Part shown: positions 47,298 to 60,349 of the stretch, piece after piece
How the letters are laid out: the number at the start of each line of letters is the position of its first letter
How positions within the stretch are numbered: position 1 is the first letter of the stretch
Origin: Combretum micranthum
Taxonomy: Eukaryota; Streptophyta; Magnoliopsida; Myrtales; Combretaceae
Reading direction: 5' to 3'
Assembly: GCA_024138025.1 (NCBI GenBank)
Contig: JAMXBD010004255.1
Location: 1-64,000 of the forward strand
Length of the DNA stretch: 64,000 nucleotides
Notes under the pieces: generated by a model
The model's input: the letters and a program-made list of their open reading frames with translations, nothing else
Told to the model about the DNA's origin: nothing
The model's database searches: none
Program-made: the position numbers and the translations under genes

Positions 47298-49256
47298 CAC
47301 TACAAGAAATTTTGGCTTTAGAGACAAAAAATTCTGTTTCTGAAAGTGAAAAATCTGTCTCTAAAGACTTTCAGAGACAGATTTTCCATCGCAAATTTTG
47401 TTTCAAAAATCATCATCGTTAATTCTTTTAGAGACAGATTTATTTTCCGTCGCAAATTTGCTACGGAATTTCTGTTGCAAATTTGTCCCTATTTTATAAT
47501 TAGATATTTTTAAATATCCAATTAGTAAATATTAAATAAAATTATTCCGTCGCAAATTTGTCTCTGATTTTAAGAAAAATTATAAAAAAAAATACACATT
47601 TGCCTTTTATTTATACTTCCTAGGAGGTCACCCATCATAGAATGCTACATATTAAGCACACTTAACATTGAAGTTTTCACAAGCACTATACCGATAAACC
47701 AATTCGTATCTTCATGAGTAATGTTCCACTACTGTTTATTTAAGAGATATCACAATTTACAATATTATAACTATAAAATATTTTACATATATTTTATAAT
47801 TTCACTTTACGTATTTATTAAGGATTTTTCATTAATATTTTATTAAAATAAATATAATATTAGTATATACAGTGTTTACATTTTATAATAATTATTTTTA
47901 AATTATATATTTTTATAAATATAAAATATTTTCAGTAGTAGATTATAATTTTTTTTCCAAATATGATATTATTATTTAAAATTATTATATATTATGTAAA
48001 TATAAATAATGTTATACATATAAATTTATATATATTTAATGATATATATTATAATTATACTTTTTACATTACTTATTTAATATTTTATATACTTAATAAA
48101 TTGCATATTTTTAATTAATGTGTTTATTTTTTATTTCATTTTGTTACACTTATTAAATTATAATAATATAAACAATATAAAAATAATTTTTCATTAATAT
48201 ATTAATAAAATAATATATAATACCAATTTAAATATATTTAACTAATTTTTATATTATATATTTTATTACTTAAATATACTATATTTTTACATAGTATATT
48301 ATTTTTCCCCAAATATGTTATTATATTTTAAATAAAATATAGTATGTAAATATAAATTATGTAAGATATATATAATAAATTTTTTTATATTAAAAACATA
48401 TGAATAGTCATAATAAATATATAATAAAAAATTATAAATAATATGAATATATATATTTCATTAATATATTATTAAAATATAATATATTATTTATATATTT
48501 GTATATATTTAAATATAATAAGTTTACATTTTATATTAATTATTTTATTTTACATATTTTATTATTAAAATATACTTTATTTTTAAGTAGTATTTTATGA
48601 TATTACTTGTACATAACATATTATATTATTGTTATACACTATTTTATTAAGTTGTATAATTTGATTTTTTATATAAGTTATTATGCAAAAGAATATATTA
48701 TAAGATATAATATAATATTTATATTTTAAGTACTATTTTTAACTTATTCTTTATAATATATAAATATGTAATGTAATAATAAATATATTATAAATGAAAT
48801 ATATATAATTAGTTGCAAATAACATATGATTATACATATTATAGTTTATTATATAATAAAATTAATTTACAAATATAATATATGTTCTTATTAATAATGC
48901 ACATTTATATATATATTAAATATGTATAATTAAAACTTAATTTTAAACATAATTATTTATATATACATATATGTAATAATTTAATTTAGAGACAAATTTG
49001 CAATAGAATTTTAAAAAAATAGAAATTGGCGCTAAAATAATTTATTTCCCTCTAAAATCAGAGACAAATTTGTAACGGAAAAATTTTCATCGCAAAGTAA
49101 TGTGTAATTCGTCGCAACTTCCGTCGCAAAAGCATATAAAAATTAGAAAATTATTCATAATTTATGTCATCACAAATCTGTCTCTAATTCGTTTTTTAAA
49201 GATAGAAATTTTCCGTCGCAAATTTTTTGTCTCTAAAGACTAGTTTTCTAGTAGTG
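47298..49256. mobile_element. Non-autonomous CACTA (En/Spm-like) DNA transposon
   Basis: Begins CACTACAAGAAATTTT and ends TTTTCTAGTAGTG, the CACTA-type inverted termini. It is flanked by the 3-bp duplication TAA (47295-47297 and 49257-49259). Both subterminal regions carry many copies of short motifs such as CCGTCGCAAATTTG and GAGACAGATTT in both directions, the usual transposase-binding layout of CACTA elements. The 1.2-kb core (about 47770-48980) is almost pure A and T and non-coding, so the element depends on a transposase from elsewhere. The sister LTR at 41916-45132 shows the uninterrupted site. Confidence 0.92.
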
Positions 49257-49555
49257 TAACAGTATTATCGGAATATTTTTACCATTTCGTGAATCCAGAC
49301 TCAAAATTTTGAAAAATAATCCCATTCGGGTTTGCAACAAACTTAATTTTCCCGAATCTGATTTTTTTATGTTCCGTAACATTATTACGAACCATAACCC
49401 ATGATTATCTTGATTTTATTGCTCTAGGGTTAAGAGCGCGGGATTACCAGATCTAAACACATTGTTTTGACTTGTATGGCTATTAGGGTTCTTGTTTGAT
49501 TTCCTATTGGTGAAGATTAATAAAACTATCAAAAAATCTAATGGCTTACAATGGA

Positions 49556-51652
49556 AGTCAATGAAAGGCTCGTAATTGCTTTATAGTCTAATTTATAGCC
49601 ATTCATTAGATGATTTGAGCTTAGTGAGATTAGGTTTGATACCTTTAAAACACCTTAAATAATTGACATATTGGGCAATGGGTCACTTACTTAATTTGAT
49701 AAAAGATCAATATTTCTTCAATCATTTAGAAGCTATTTGTAATCCTCTAGGTTCTAGACAAACTTAATATCCAATAATGGTAAGATTGATAACGTATTTT
49801 TTAGAAAACTTTAGAAATAATAAAAAAAATCACTCATAATTTTTTTTTTTTCAATTGGAAAAAACAATGAGCCACAATTAGTCCCCATATCATAGATGGT
49901 GTTGATGTCCAATACAACATCCAATTTGGTGTTTAAACAATGAATGGCTCTAAAAGGTTTATGGAAAAACCAAGGAGGAAAATTCCTCGCTCACTTAATG
50001 AGCTCAGGAGTTTGATCACTAAATATGGGAATCTCAAAACCTACAAACACTAAAAATGTATTTGCCAGAAATATGGAAACTTAAAAACTCAATATGGATG
50101 CTAGAGATATCTAGCCAAATCATGATGACTACTAAAATGTATTCTAGGACTTCTAAACTAAGAATTATGTATATAATTTTTTTAACAAAGTTAATATGAT
50201 TATAAAACTTTTTCTTTTTTTTTCAACCATAATATGAAAAGATATATTTGGAAAGAAAAATCAAATTCCTTGGAGATTTGAAAATGTAAAACCAAGTTTT
50301 TGAATTATAGAACAATAGTATATAACCAATATTAACTATCATTCTATAGTCGATATGTATAGATAGTTGTGATTAAGACAAATGTTGATTATATTATTCA
50401 TACATGTAGTCAAATATTGATATACTTCAAGATGTATAATGGATGCTTAAACCGATTGAAAACATTAATATTATTTACAACACAAATGACAAATATCATA
50501 TCTACCATGTAATCAAGTGATTATAAGCCTTAGTAAGTGTTTCTAAAACCATAAAACCCAAATTATGTATTCAAATCATTTAGCCTAAACCAAGATCACT
50601 AATCTCTAGAAATACTTTAAATACAAGGAATATTATAGATTAATTTTATATCAAAATCCTTAATTTCTAAAATAGTATAATTCATAATAGTATCACTCTA
50701 GAGATCAATATTTTATTATGGAAGATGAATCAAGAAAAGCTATCCTCGTCTTTTTGAGAATTCAGGCATGTATGTAAGCTTTGAGGAAAAAGCTTATTTT
50801 AAGGAAGGGGCAGGGGGAATGTAAACCCTGAGAATTGTCATACTAGTAGAAGAAATGTAATATAGAAAATAGATTGTTAATGTAGGACTTAACAAAAACG
50901 TTAGATTAAAACCACAAGTAGTTATAAACCTATATATAACCTTTAAACCTTAAAACAAAGCTCTCTAGATAGTATAGATACTAAAGACAAGATTTCGTAG
51001 CTAGAATAAAAAACTCAAAATATAAGAAGGAATAAGATACGATTTCAAGTACAATAGAAAGTAAATAAATAATAAAGCGTATTGTCAGAAAATGATTGTT
51101 TAAGGGAGAACCATTAAGGATATAAATACACAATAAGAACAAAAATGCATCCACAACTAACAATCTAGACTTCAAATAAATATTTGGGTCACATCATTAT
51201 TTAGTTAGAGAATTCAAGCTTTTAGAGACTGAAACAAAAATTAGCCTATTAAGCTTAGAAAACCCTAATCGTGTAAGATAATACCCTAAAAATAATTAAT
51301 TGTGTAAACTTTAAACTTAAGTTTGAATTCAATAATAATCGAGAAAATTTATAGAAGCTCTAAATAATTTTTTGGAGATATAACTCCTAAATAACTGACA
51401 TATTTGTACTCATTTAGCTTAATAAACTACCTTAAGACTAAGATAATTAGTTAGTTAAATAATACTATATAAATTAATGACCATATTCGGTGCAAATTGG
51501 AGATGAAATGCGGCTAAAATCTCCTAAATTTTTGCATAACCAAATTCACATAAAATTCAACACACAAATGTGATGAAGAATCATGCAAATTCATGAAAAT
51601 TCGGCAGAGAATTGTCTCATTTTTGGCGGGAAACTGATGGAGCTGCTACCTC
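49556..51652. other. Intergenic sequence with no recognisable gene
   Basis: AT-rich. A minus-strand frame at 51175-50981 has no recognisable similarity. No repeats with a partner in the window were noticed. Confidence 0.5.
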
Positions 51653-53423
51653 ATGATAAGTCAATTTTACTCTATATTTTTCATAGGATTTTGAGCTCAT
51701 TTTGCTAAGAATTTCAAATAAAATCATGTAAAATTTATGTTGTTGATAAATAATGTTGTTTTGAATCTCTTAGAATTCAATGAGGAATAATCAAAGTGTT
51801 TTAAATCAAATTTGGAGCAAAAACAACAAGCAAAGTCAAGATTGTAGAAATTGAGCCTTGTAAAGTTATTGCTAAGGCAAACAAAAGAAGAAAAAGCAAA
51901 AATTGATCTATCGAGCCTTAATTGCGAGCCATCAACATGACCTTCGACTTTAGTCAAAGTGATCAAGCATCATTTTGGAAAAAATACACTGTCGACCTTC
52001 AAAGTCAAGCCTCAAATTTTGACCCTCCACAATTGTTTTGACAGACCAATTCTTCATCATAATTGCCTCGACCCTTAGCAATACGAGCTTTGACTTTCTC
52101 GATGTTACTCTTGATAGAGCAATGGAAAAAAACGCACAATTTACTTTGGAAATTCCTGAAGTCAAGCTTGCTTTTGCTTAATACGAGCCTCGACCAACAA
52201 ATCACATGTAACCTTCGACGAGTGTTTTCATAGATCATATGCATGCGTAGAAAATATCACAAATTCTGTTAGAGAGAATCTGCCATGTGTCAATAAAGTA
52301 AGCCATGCTTTCTGTACCTAATAGCCTATAAATAAATGTACAAGCTTGTGTGGTAAAGTATGTACCATAGTATAAATCAATATTAATGTAAAGTAGATTT
52401 ATGAAGGATTCTTGAGTAAAAGAATTTCTATTTCTTCTTACTTGAGAATTTTTTTTTTTCTAAGTAAAATCAATTTAACCCGATGTTTGTAATTTCTATA
52501 AATTTCTGAGCAATTAATTGATTAATATTTTGAATCTATTTTATTTCTTCTAATTCGTGCTTATTTTGATAAATCCATGGAGAAATAAACTCCTACAGCT
52601 TAGGGATTACGAATCTAAATCCTGATTTAGTTTGGTTTCAAATGCGCTTTCAAGTTAATTTGATTGGATGTTTGTAATTAGTAACTTGAACTTAAACTTG
52701 TGGTTTTTAAAGACTGGTGCACTCTTTTCGATGTACGATTGATTTCAATTGGATAGATCGAGAGATCATTCAATTAAATAAATCTATGGTTGCTAATGGA
52801 GTTGATACTAACTACCTCTGCAGAGGAATAGGTGAAGACTTTCTATCACTAGTTTTAAATTTTTCATTGCATTGTTTTTTTTGTCAAAACAATGGATTTT
52901 TATTATTTATGCGGGTCTAATTGGAATTTCAGATTACTGTTTTAAGCTAGATCTAAAACTACTGACTTTAAGTGAAGATTTTTTCTAGTTTAAATTAGAG
53001 AATCCGATGGTATAAACACACAATTCAAACAGCTTTTAAGAAGTTTATTATTTTTAAGAAATCATTCTGATAAGGAATTAGTAAAGTAACCCTGAGCTAT
53101 TGTTTCATAGAAGTTACAGGCTTATATCTTATTTTACCCATTAAACGTTTGTGATTATTCCTAACTTAGCATAGTTCCTTTTTCTTTATGTTTTTCTAAA
53201 CCTTTCTTTGGTTAGATAATGAATGAGGTTGGGAGTACACTAGATGCTAACCATTCCCTTGGGGCTAGCCTAAATCACTATCTATGCTATATTTGATGGG
53301 TACCCTTGCCCTATGAGACTATAGTTATTAAAACTGATTTATAAAAAATTTATAAATTTGAAAAGCTCGGTCAATGATCAGTATGAATTGAAATTCAATT
53401 AGTCCAAACTACAATCCGTACCA
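51653..53423 (+). repeat. 5' LTR of the Athila-like element
   Basis: The right end is fixed by the primer-binding site (ends near CCGTACCA). The left end is inferred from the TGATAAGTCAATTTTAC motif and could be off by tens of bases. There is no partner LTR. Minus-strand frames at 51724-52244 come from repeated CGAGCC and TCGAC-type motifs. Confidence 0.55.
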
Positions 53424-53758
53424 AGTTTTCTGGTGCCATTGTTAGGACAATAGTGGAAATCAATTTTCGTTTGCTGTTCTAACTGCTTTAATATTGCAAA
53501 TATCTCTTGTATATATTTGCTGAGCTAACCTTCTTTTTGTTTTTGTATATATTTTTTTGTTTTCTTTTCTGTACATTTGTTGTATATATTTTGTTCTATA
53601 TATTTTTGTTCTTTAATAGTTCCTTAATTCTTTAATTCTTTTATTGTATATTCATGTTTCTTATTTCTTGCTTTGTTAATTCTTTATTCTTTAATTTGTT
53701 CATTCTTTGTATATATTTTGTTTTCTTCTGATTTATTTTTCAAATAAAATGTAAGCAT

Positions 53759-54877
53759 ATGACTAGGAGTCAATCGAAATTCTTGTTTCCATTTGATCCA
53801 GAACCACAACATATAGGTCGAAAAGTCAAACAGTAAAAAATGGGTGATCATGGTGAAATTGAGGAAGATTATGACAGCCTAGGGTAAAACAACCTCGAAC
53901 TATGATCGATTTTACAGACCCAACTTAGATGGAGCAAATACTAGCATCAATAGACCTAGGGTTGCTACTAGCAACTTTGAGATCAAACCCAATATCATCC
54001 AAATGGTCTAATAGATGGTCCAATTTGACAGCCTACAAGATGAGGACCCTAATAGCCATCTGCAACAGTTTCTAGAGATTGGTAATACATTCAAGATAAA
54101 TGGTGTGTCTGAGGATGCAATCAGGTTAAGATTATTCCCATTTTCCCTTAGAGGGAACACAAAAAATGGTTAAATGAATTGCCAAAGAATTCCATCTCCA
54201 CTTGGCAACAAATGGCTGAGAATTTTATGAGGAAGTATTTCCCACCCTCTAGAACAACCAAGTTAGGAGCTGACATTGCTTCATTCCACTAGATGGACTT
54301 TGAAACATTGCATGAAGCTTTCAAGAAATGGAAGGAGTTGCTGGCAAGATGCTCATACCATGGGCTGCCTGAATGGACCCACGTACAAACCTTTTATAAT
54401 GGATTAAATTATGAGACTAGCCAATTAATAGATGCAGCTATTGGGGGAAGTTTGAATTATAAATCCCTTGAGAAGTGCTTAAATCTATTTGAAGACATAG
54501 CTACCAACCATACTCAATGATCATCTGTGAGAGCAAAGAACGAGAGATCAGGAGGAGTTTTTGAGATTAATGTTGTGTCAAATTTGACTGTTAAGATTGT
54601 GGCTCTAAGTAGAAAAGTTGAACATTTGTCTATTGAGAGAAACCAGGTGAATATGATTGTTGATTTGCCTAACCAAAATGTTGAAGGAATGATCTCTAAG
54701 AATTGTGAGTTTGTGAATAATTTTTCTAGCCTAAAGAATGACCCTTATAGTAATACTTACAATCCTGGTTGGAGGAACCATCCAAATTTTCGGTGGAATA
54801 ATAGTAATTTTCAAAATCAAATGAACCCACCTAATCTTAAGAAACCACCAGCACAAGGGTCAGGAGCTTATCAATGA
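53759..54877 (+). pseudogene. Athila-like gag remnant
   Basis: The ATG at 53759 reads MTRSQSKFLFPFDPE and reaches a stop soon after GRKVKQ. Continuing across several frames: NFEIKPNIIQMV, QDEDPNSHLQQFLEI, TFKINGVSEDAIRLRLFPF, then an open stretch at 54293-54520 with DFETLHEAFKKWKELL and YHGLPEWTHVQTFYNGLNYE, then GGVFEIN and a GWRNHPNFRW-type segment at 54770-54810. This is the full order of an Athila gag, with several stops and shifts. It is non-functional. Confidence 0.85.
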
Positions 54878-54880
54878 AAC

Positions 54881-55743
54881 AAATAAACTCTTGAAGATTA
54901 AGTTTCCCAGTTTAGCAAAGCTTATGAGAATAGGCAGCATGGAATAGATGCTACCTTGAGAAATCATGTTGCTACCATTTATCACATAGAGAGCCAGCTT
55001 GGCCAAATTTCCAAAATTCTTTCAAAGAGACCTTTAGGATCATTACCTTCGAACACTGAGCCCAATCCACGTGATCAAATAAAGCAAAGATGATTTCTAG
55101 AATGATTATCCTTCATCTTTTGTTTCTTTTTGGATAGATTAATTTGGTTGTTTTGAGAAAAGATAGGAAGGATGATAGAATGTTTGATAAGACGAAAGTG
55201 GTCCTAGAACAAAAACCATGTGTAAAACTCCTTTCTGATTAATGAAATGGATTATTTTTGTCATATCATGTGTTTGAGTGGAATAGTTTATGAATGTAGT
55301 TCTATATTGTTTTGTGAAAATTTTGTGCAGGCACAAGTTTCAGCTTCGATAATTTTGAGGTGAAAAATAACAGTCAAGCCTTATCTGGAGCCCTCCCACT
55401 TGAGCCTCAACAGTGTTAAATTCTTTTTATGAATAATATAAAGAAATTTTAGTCTTTGCATTCTTTAATAATTCTTTTTAAATAAGCAATAACTTTGTTT
55501 TTAAGTTGAGTATCGTTTATTATTTATTTATTTAGTCATTAATAAATAACCGGCCAATAGCATGTTTTGTCGTTTTCTAACTTAGCTCCTAAAAACTTTC
55601 AAAAGGAAAAGACACTATTCATTCTGCACTAGATACAAACATTGCTGTTGCACTCGAAAAAAAAATAAATTTCTTGCACTCACAAACATTAAAAAAAAAA
55701 AAACTAAAACCTTCCAGTACTTCAAAGCTTTAATCATCTCAAG
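54881..55743. other. Sequence between the Athila gag and the next LTR
   Basis: 54881-55130 still reads like the end of Athila gag in pieces (LEDXVSQFSK-like, then IESQLGQISK-like). From about 55140 nothing is recognised. Poly-A runs occur near 55660-55700. Confidence 0.45.
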
Positions 55744-56948
55744 TGTCACGTCTCATAGAGTAGTTTAAACAAACACTCCGCCGCAAGCTATATAAGACTT
55801 TAAGAATTGCTACCATAACAGTTCCAAAGTCTTGTATAGATGCGAGGCGTACCTTTACGACAATAGAATGCATGAATCAATGGAGATAAATAGTTTAATT
55901 TGTCATATTATAAGCATCAGAATATAAACCATGAGTTTACATAACTAGTTACAAAAGTTTAGGGGCATTCCCCGCAAAAGAATATTAAGTTTAATAATAG
56001 TCTTTTACAGTCATCCGATAAATTATAAGGTTTCCTATGAAAGTCTACACAAAATCGAACATAAACTTCTAATGGAAACTTCTAATTCTTGTACCTGCTT
56101 AGTAGGATGCCTCGGCCTTAACCATATATAGGAATATTGCAATAAGAAAAAGGTATGGGGGTGTAAGCTACACTAGCTTAGTAAGTGAATACTTCCATAA
56201 AGACATTTATAACAAATCAATCAATCAAGCTAATTACTCAATCATATGGAATGCATCAATAACATGACCAAACAATCATATGATCAGCCAGAAATCATAT
56301 GTGAATGTATTTACGCCCTCCATTCAGGGTTAGCAAATTAATGAATACTACGGTACTACCGATAAGCCATTTAATAAGCCATGTCGTTTATGGATCACAT
56401 GTAACTAACTTATGTCGTTTATGGATCATAATCAACTAACATTTAGCCGTTTACGGATCACGGATAACCAACATATGCTAATGCTCCATCCCCATCGTGA
56501 AGTGATTGTGTCCATATTAGTTTATCAATCCGAATAGTCATTAATACCAATTTCTTAGGTGATCAACAAATTTCGCAGACAATCACTCCTATAATACTTT
56601 AAACAATAAGCATAGGTTAATCACCCGATTCCGATATTCTTAATACCATTTTCAACTCATCAATAAGCATACATAATCCCCCATAAGTCCCATCATGCAA
56701 TTCTATTTTATCTTTTGCCTTATAATCTAGTGCAACTATTTGTTATAATCACAAGTAAGAAATGAAATTAGGAAGTAATACTCACTCGATCATTAGTGGC
56801 CGGTCTCTTACTAATAGTAATCTGGTAGTAATGAATCATCGGGATCCAACTCACCTAAACAAAAGAAATACCCAAATGAGTATTTCAACTCATATCTAAT
56901 CCATTTTATTTCATAAAATCTATTAAGTTCGTAATTTCCATCATTAAT

Positions 56949-57047
56949 GGAAATTCCAACTTAAAACGATCATAACTTGATCATTTTAACTCGAAATTTC
57001 GCAAATTATATATTGATTCCTATTTGCTTCGAAAGATCTATCTAATT
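56949..57047. repeat. Conserved ~100-bp LTR block, copy 4
   Basis: GAAATTCCAACTTAAAACG, CATAACTTGATCATTTTAAC and GAAAGATCTATC, in the same order as the other copies. Confidence 0.85.
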
Positions 57048-58389
57048 TCATATAATACTTTAATTGTGAAAACTTTTAAGTTGACAAATTTGGATTAGTT
57101 CTGTTCGGTAATCAACATCCATTTTCGAAATCGTTTTTGTGAAGAATTATGATATTTCTACTATCCATGCCAAATATACATGCAATACTAACAAATTACT
57201 ATCGTAAATGGTATGTTATGAGCTTCTTATATGTATGTTCATGATGATATTCTATTAGAGAATGCTTTTGGAAACTTCCACTTTACAAGGTATCATGAAT
57301 ACTTATCCTAGTAAGTCTAGTTTTGTGTTCTTGAAAACCACACTTGTTTTAGAGATTTTCCTTAATAAAATTTATTTATTCTTGTTAAAATTAAGTCTTT
57401 ACCATATCTATTCCTTAAGGCCTTTATTTTTCAACATAAATCCTCATTTTATACTTTGTAAACTGTTTAAGTATTGACTATTCCTAGATGCGAATTTTGT
57501 AAAAATAGTTTCTAAATGATTTCTTTAAGAAAAACTTGTTTTGTGCTTTCAAATTTAAGGCTCCATTATTCCTATCCCCTAAGGAGTTCATTTCCTTAAT
57601 AAAAATTCTATTTTGAGTTTGAAAAATAGGTGTTTGCATATCCCCTTTTTCTAGTTATGAATTTCATGTAACTATCCTAAGATCTAAATTTCTATTTGTA
57701 AATATTTCTTGTTGGATAAATTTCTCTTAGTAGATCTACCATTAAGTACTAAAATCATTTCCTATTATTACCTATTCCATAAGCCCTTCATTTTTCCCCT
57801 AAAAATATCTTTTCGAGTTGAAAATTAGGTTTTAAAATACAACTCATTTTCCATCCGAATTTACAAAAGTTTTTTTTATAAAACCAAATTTGTTCTTGAG
57901 CTTTTTGCTCATCTTCATAAATATCCTAACTTTTAGAAATAATGAATCATTCATTTACATAAAAAAAAATCTTTCATGACCATTTATTCATCTTAAACAT
58001 AATAAATGCATGAGATCTCCACTATCATGCAAAAGAATAAATGTTTAAAAGCTAGATCTAAGTGAAATGATCATGTAAAATGCATGAAATGAAGTATACT
58101 ACTTATGACAATAATGTAGTAGCAAGATTCCTACATGAAATTATCACTATATGAACATATATCATGATCATGGTAAAAATATAAGTTTTAATCACAAGAT
58201 CCACAACTTGTGATGGCTTGATCATTCATGTTATAATGGTTTCATGTCCCTAGCATGAAGCTCATGGGGATTTTTTATGAATCCACACATGAATGAAGTA
58301 GCCATTACATGTTTTTGTGGTATTAGAGTTTAGATCTATGCCTATTTAGTGTTTGAAACAAGGAGCTTGAAGAAGGATATAAAATTTGT

Positions 58390-58406
58390 TGTGTGTGTGT
58401 GTGTGT
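58390..58406. repeat. (GT)n microsatellite
   Basis: About eight GT units at the junction of the LTR leader and an AG-rich run. Confidence 0.9.
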
Positions 58407-58495
58407 GAGAGGAGAGTGTTACGACAGAGAGAAAAGAGAGAGAGTTTGTGAAATTTTGCAAAAGTGAAAATGAAAAAAGAGAATGAAGGCATAAA

Positions 58496-58508
58496 AGAAT
58501 ATTTATAG
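58496..58508 (-). promoter_or_regulatory. TATA box of the 3.4-kb LTR
   Basis: Minus-strand CTATAAATATTC followed by a strongly pyrimidine-rich leader. Confidence 0.5.
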
Positions 58509-59720
58509 TAAGGGTTATTAGGGTATTGGATGATTAAATAAAAGAAGAAAAATCACACAATTGAGAGGGAAAATGAGAGGGATGCGTGCGGCCATTGAGG
58601 GGAGAGGGAGAGAAAATAATTTTTTTGTACTATTTTTCAAATTAAATGTGTAATAAAATGTTTTGGAAAAGTAAATATAAGGAATGCGATGTAATAAGGT
58701 AAGGTTTGGTTGTAAGGATGTAAGAATAGGGGTATGACTTATGAGTATGGGCTTGTACTTGTGAATAGTAATGAATAGATTAGACAATTAAGTTGCCGGT
58801 TTAAAGAAAATATGATAAAATGCTATAATTGTAATTTTTATAAACAAAATTGTAATAAATATATTTTTGAATTCCTTATTAAATTTTGGTCTTAATGAGT
58901 ATTCCGGAATATTTTTCTAATTTTGAGTCTTAAGGGCTAGTTTTTCGGAATAGATCCCGGTCGAAATAGATAATTTCCGAAAACTGATCTTTTTATGTTT
59001 CAATATATTCTTTAGAACTATACTCTATATTAACTTACTCTCAAAAGATTTATGGTTTTATTCTCGGTGGAGCTAAACTTAAAGTTTCTAGGTTTCATTC
59101 CAACCCTGGCTATTCCGATTTAAGGTTTCGGTTTCCGATTTGACTCTTGAAGTCAAGCTTGAATACAAGGAAAACTAGGGCTTACAACTACCAATTCAAT
59201 TCCAGCCATTATGCCAACATTCGAGTTTATAGCCTCCTCGTTGCCTAGCTATTATGCTTCTTCCCACAAAGGTATAATAAAAATGCAATGTGACTCCATA
59301 TATGGTAAGCATGGTCAATTGATTATAAGATCATGGCATATTAATTAACGATTTATAGGCAATCATAGATATTGTAGACACTTCAATTCTATAATAAATC
59401 ATACAAATATTTATAACAAATCCATTTCGATATTTTTATCTTTAATTCAATCAAATAGAATTCACATGCACATTCCAATTTTATCTTGCCCTGAATTTAA
59501 TGCCACTATCATTACAAGCACAATCATATGCATATAATTTAAAGATAGTGAACTCACTCAGCTATGGTCTCTACTCTCTAATGGTAGTGATCTAGAAACA
59601 CAATCTCCTTCGATTCTAAAATCACCGAAACGAAAGAAATACCCCAATGAGTATTTCATACCATAACTAATTCCAACTTTTCAAATAAAACTCTTTGAGT
59701 TCGTAATTTCCGTGGTAATT

Positions 59721-59819
59721 GGAAATTCCAACTTAAAACGGCTATAACTTGGTCATTTCAACTCGGAATTTCGCAAATAAGCTATCAATTTCTATCTACT
59801 TCGAAAGATCTATCCATTC
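59721..59819. repeat. Conserved ~100-bp LTR block, copy 5
   Basis: GGAAATTCCAACTTAAAACG, CTATAACTTGGTCATTTCAA and GAAAGATCTATCC. Confidence 0.85.
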
Positions 59820-60247
59820 ATGATGTTATTCTTGAGTTTTGAAAATGTTTAGGTTTTGGAATGTTCGGACCAGATCTGATCAGTAACTAGAATTTGCATA
59901 TGGATATACATCAATTAAACACTTGATTTCGATATACTTAGCACATTTTTCTCAACACATTGAGATCGCATACATAATCCCATAATTACCTATCATGCAT
60001 TCCCAGTTTTTATCTTTTCCTAACATTCTAGTGCAACTATAATTTACAAGCATAATAAGGAATTGTAATAGGAAGTACGACTCACTCGGCCATAGACACC
60101 GGTCTCTATTCGTAGTAATCCGGGGGTAAGAACTCTTTCAATTCAAAGTCACCTAAATGAAAGGAATATATAAATGAGTATTTCAAACCATAACTAAATC
60201 CAACTTATTAAACAAAAACTTTTCAGTTCGTAATTTTCGTGGTTATT

Positions 60248-60349
60248 AGAAATTCCAACTTAAAACGGTCATAACTTAGTCATTTTAACTCGGAATTTCA
60301 CAAATAAGCAGTCCATTTCTATATACTTTGAAAGATATATCTATTTATG
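60248..60349. repeat. Conserved ~100-bp LTR block, copy 6
   Basis: AGAAATTCCAACTTAAAACG, CATAACTTAGTCATTTTAAC and GAAAGATATATC. Confidence 0.85.

Larger units (their letters stand above)
40766..49550 (-). mobile_element. Solo LTR, large-LTR family, carrying two nested insertions
   Basis: Starts TGTCACGCCTCG and ends ATGGCTTACA, with the perfect 5-bp duplication ATGGA at 40761-40765 and 49551-49555. Removing the nested LTR (41916-45132 plus its duplication) and the CACTA element (47298-49256 plus its duplication) leaves about 3.6 kb, in the range of the other copies. No internal retrotransposon genes lie beside it, so it is a solo LTR. It keeps the conserved block at 45200-45300 and the minus-strand TATA box near 46888. 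Confidence 0.9.
51653..54880 (+). mobile_element. Athila-like Ty3/gypsy retrotransposon, 5' part
   Basis: LTR (about 51653-53423, starting TGATAAGTCAATTTTAC), then a primer-binding site at 53431-53448 (TGGTGCCATTGTTAGGAC, a worn TGGCGCCGTTGCC type), then a leader and gag. The TGGCGCC site with a long LTR and this gag type is characteristic of Athila/Tat elements. The element ends without pol or 3' LTR before the next LTR at 55744. Confidence 0.75.
55744..59186 (-). mobile_element. LTR of the large-LTR family, 3.4 kb
   Basis: Starts TGTCACGTCTC and ends AGGGCTTACA. The flanking 5-mers (TCAAG and ACTAC) do not match, so its insertion history is unclear. It contains the conserved block at 56949-57047, a (GT)n run at 58390-58406 and a minus-strand TATA box near 58496. 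Short frames at 57262-57477 and 58787-58518 are chance. Confidence 0.8.

Noticed and set aside
51724..52244. Overlapping minus-strand frames of 70-80 residues
   Set aside because: They lie inside the Athila-like LTR, overlap one another in different frames and show no domain.
55739..59191. Target-site duplication for the 3.4-kb LTR
   Set aside because: The flanking 5-mers TCAAG and ACTAC do not match, so no duplication is claimed.
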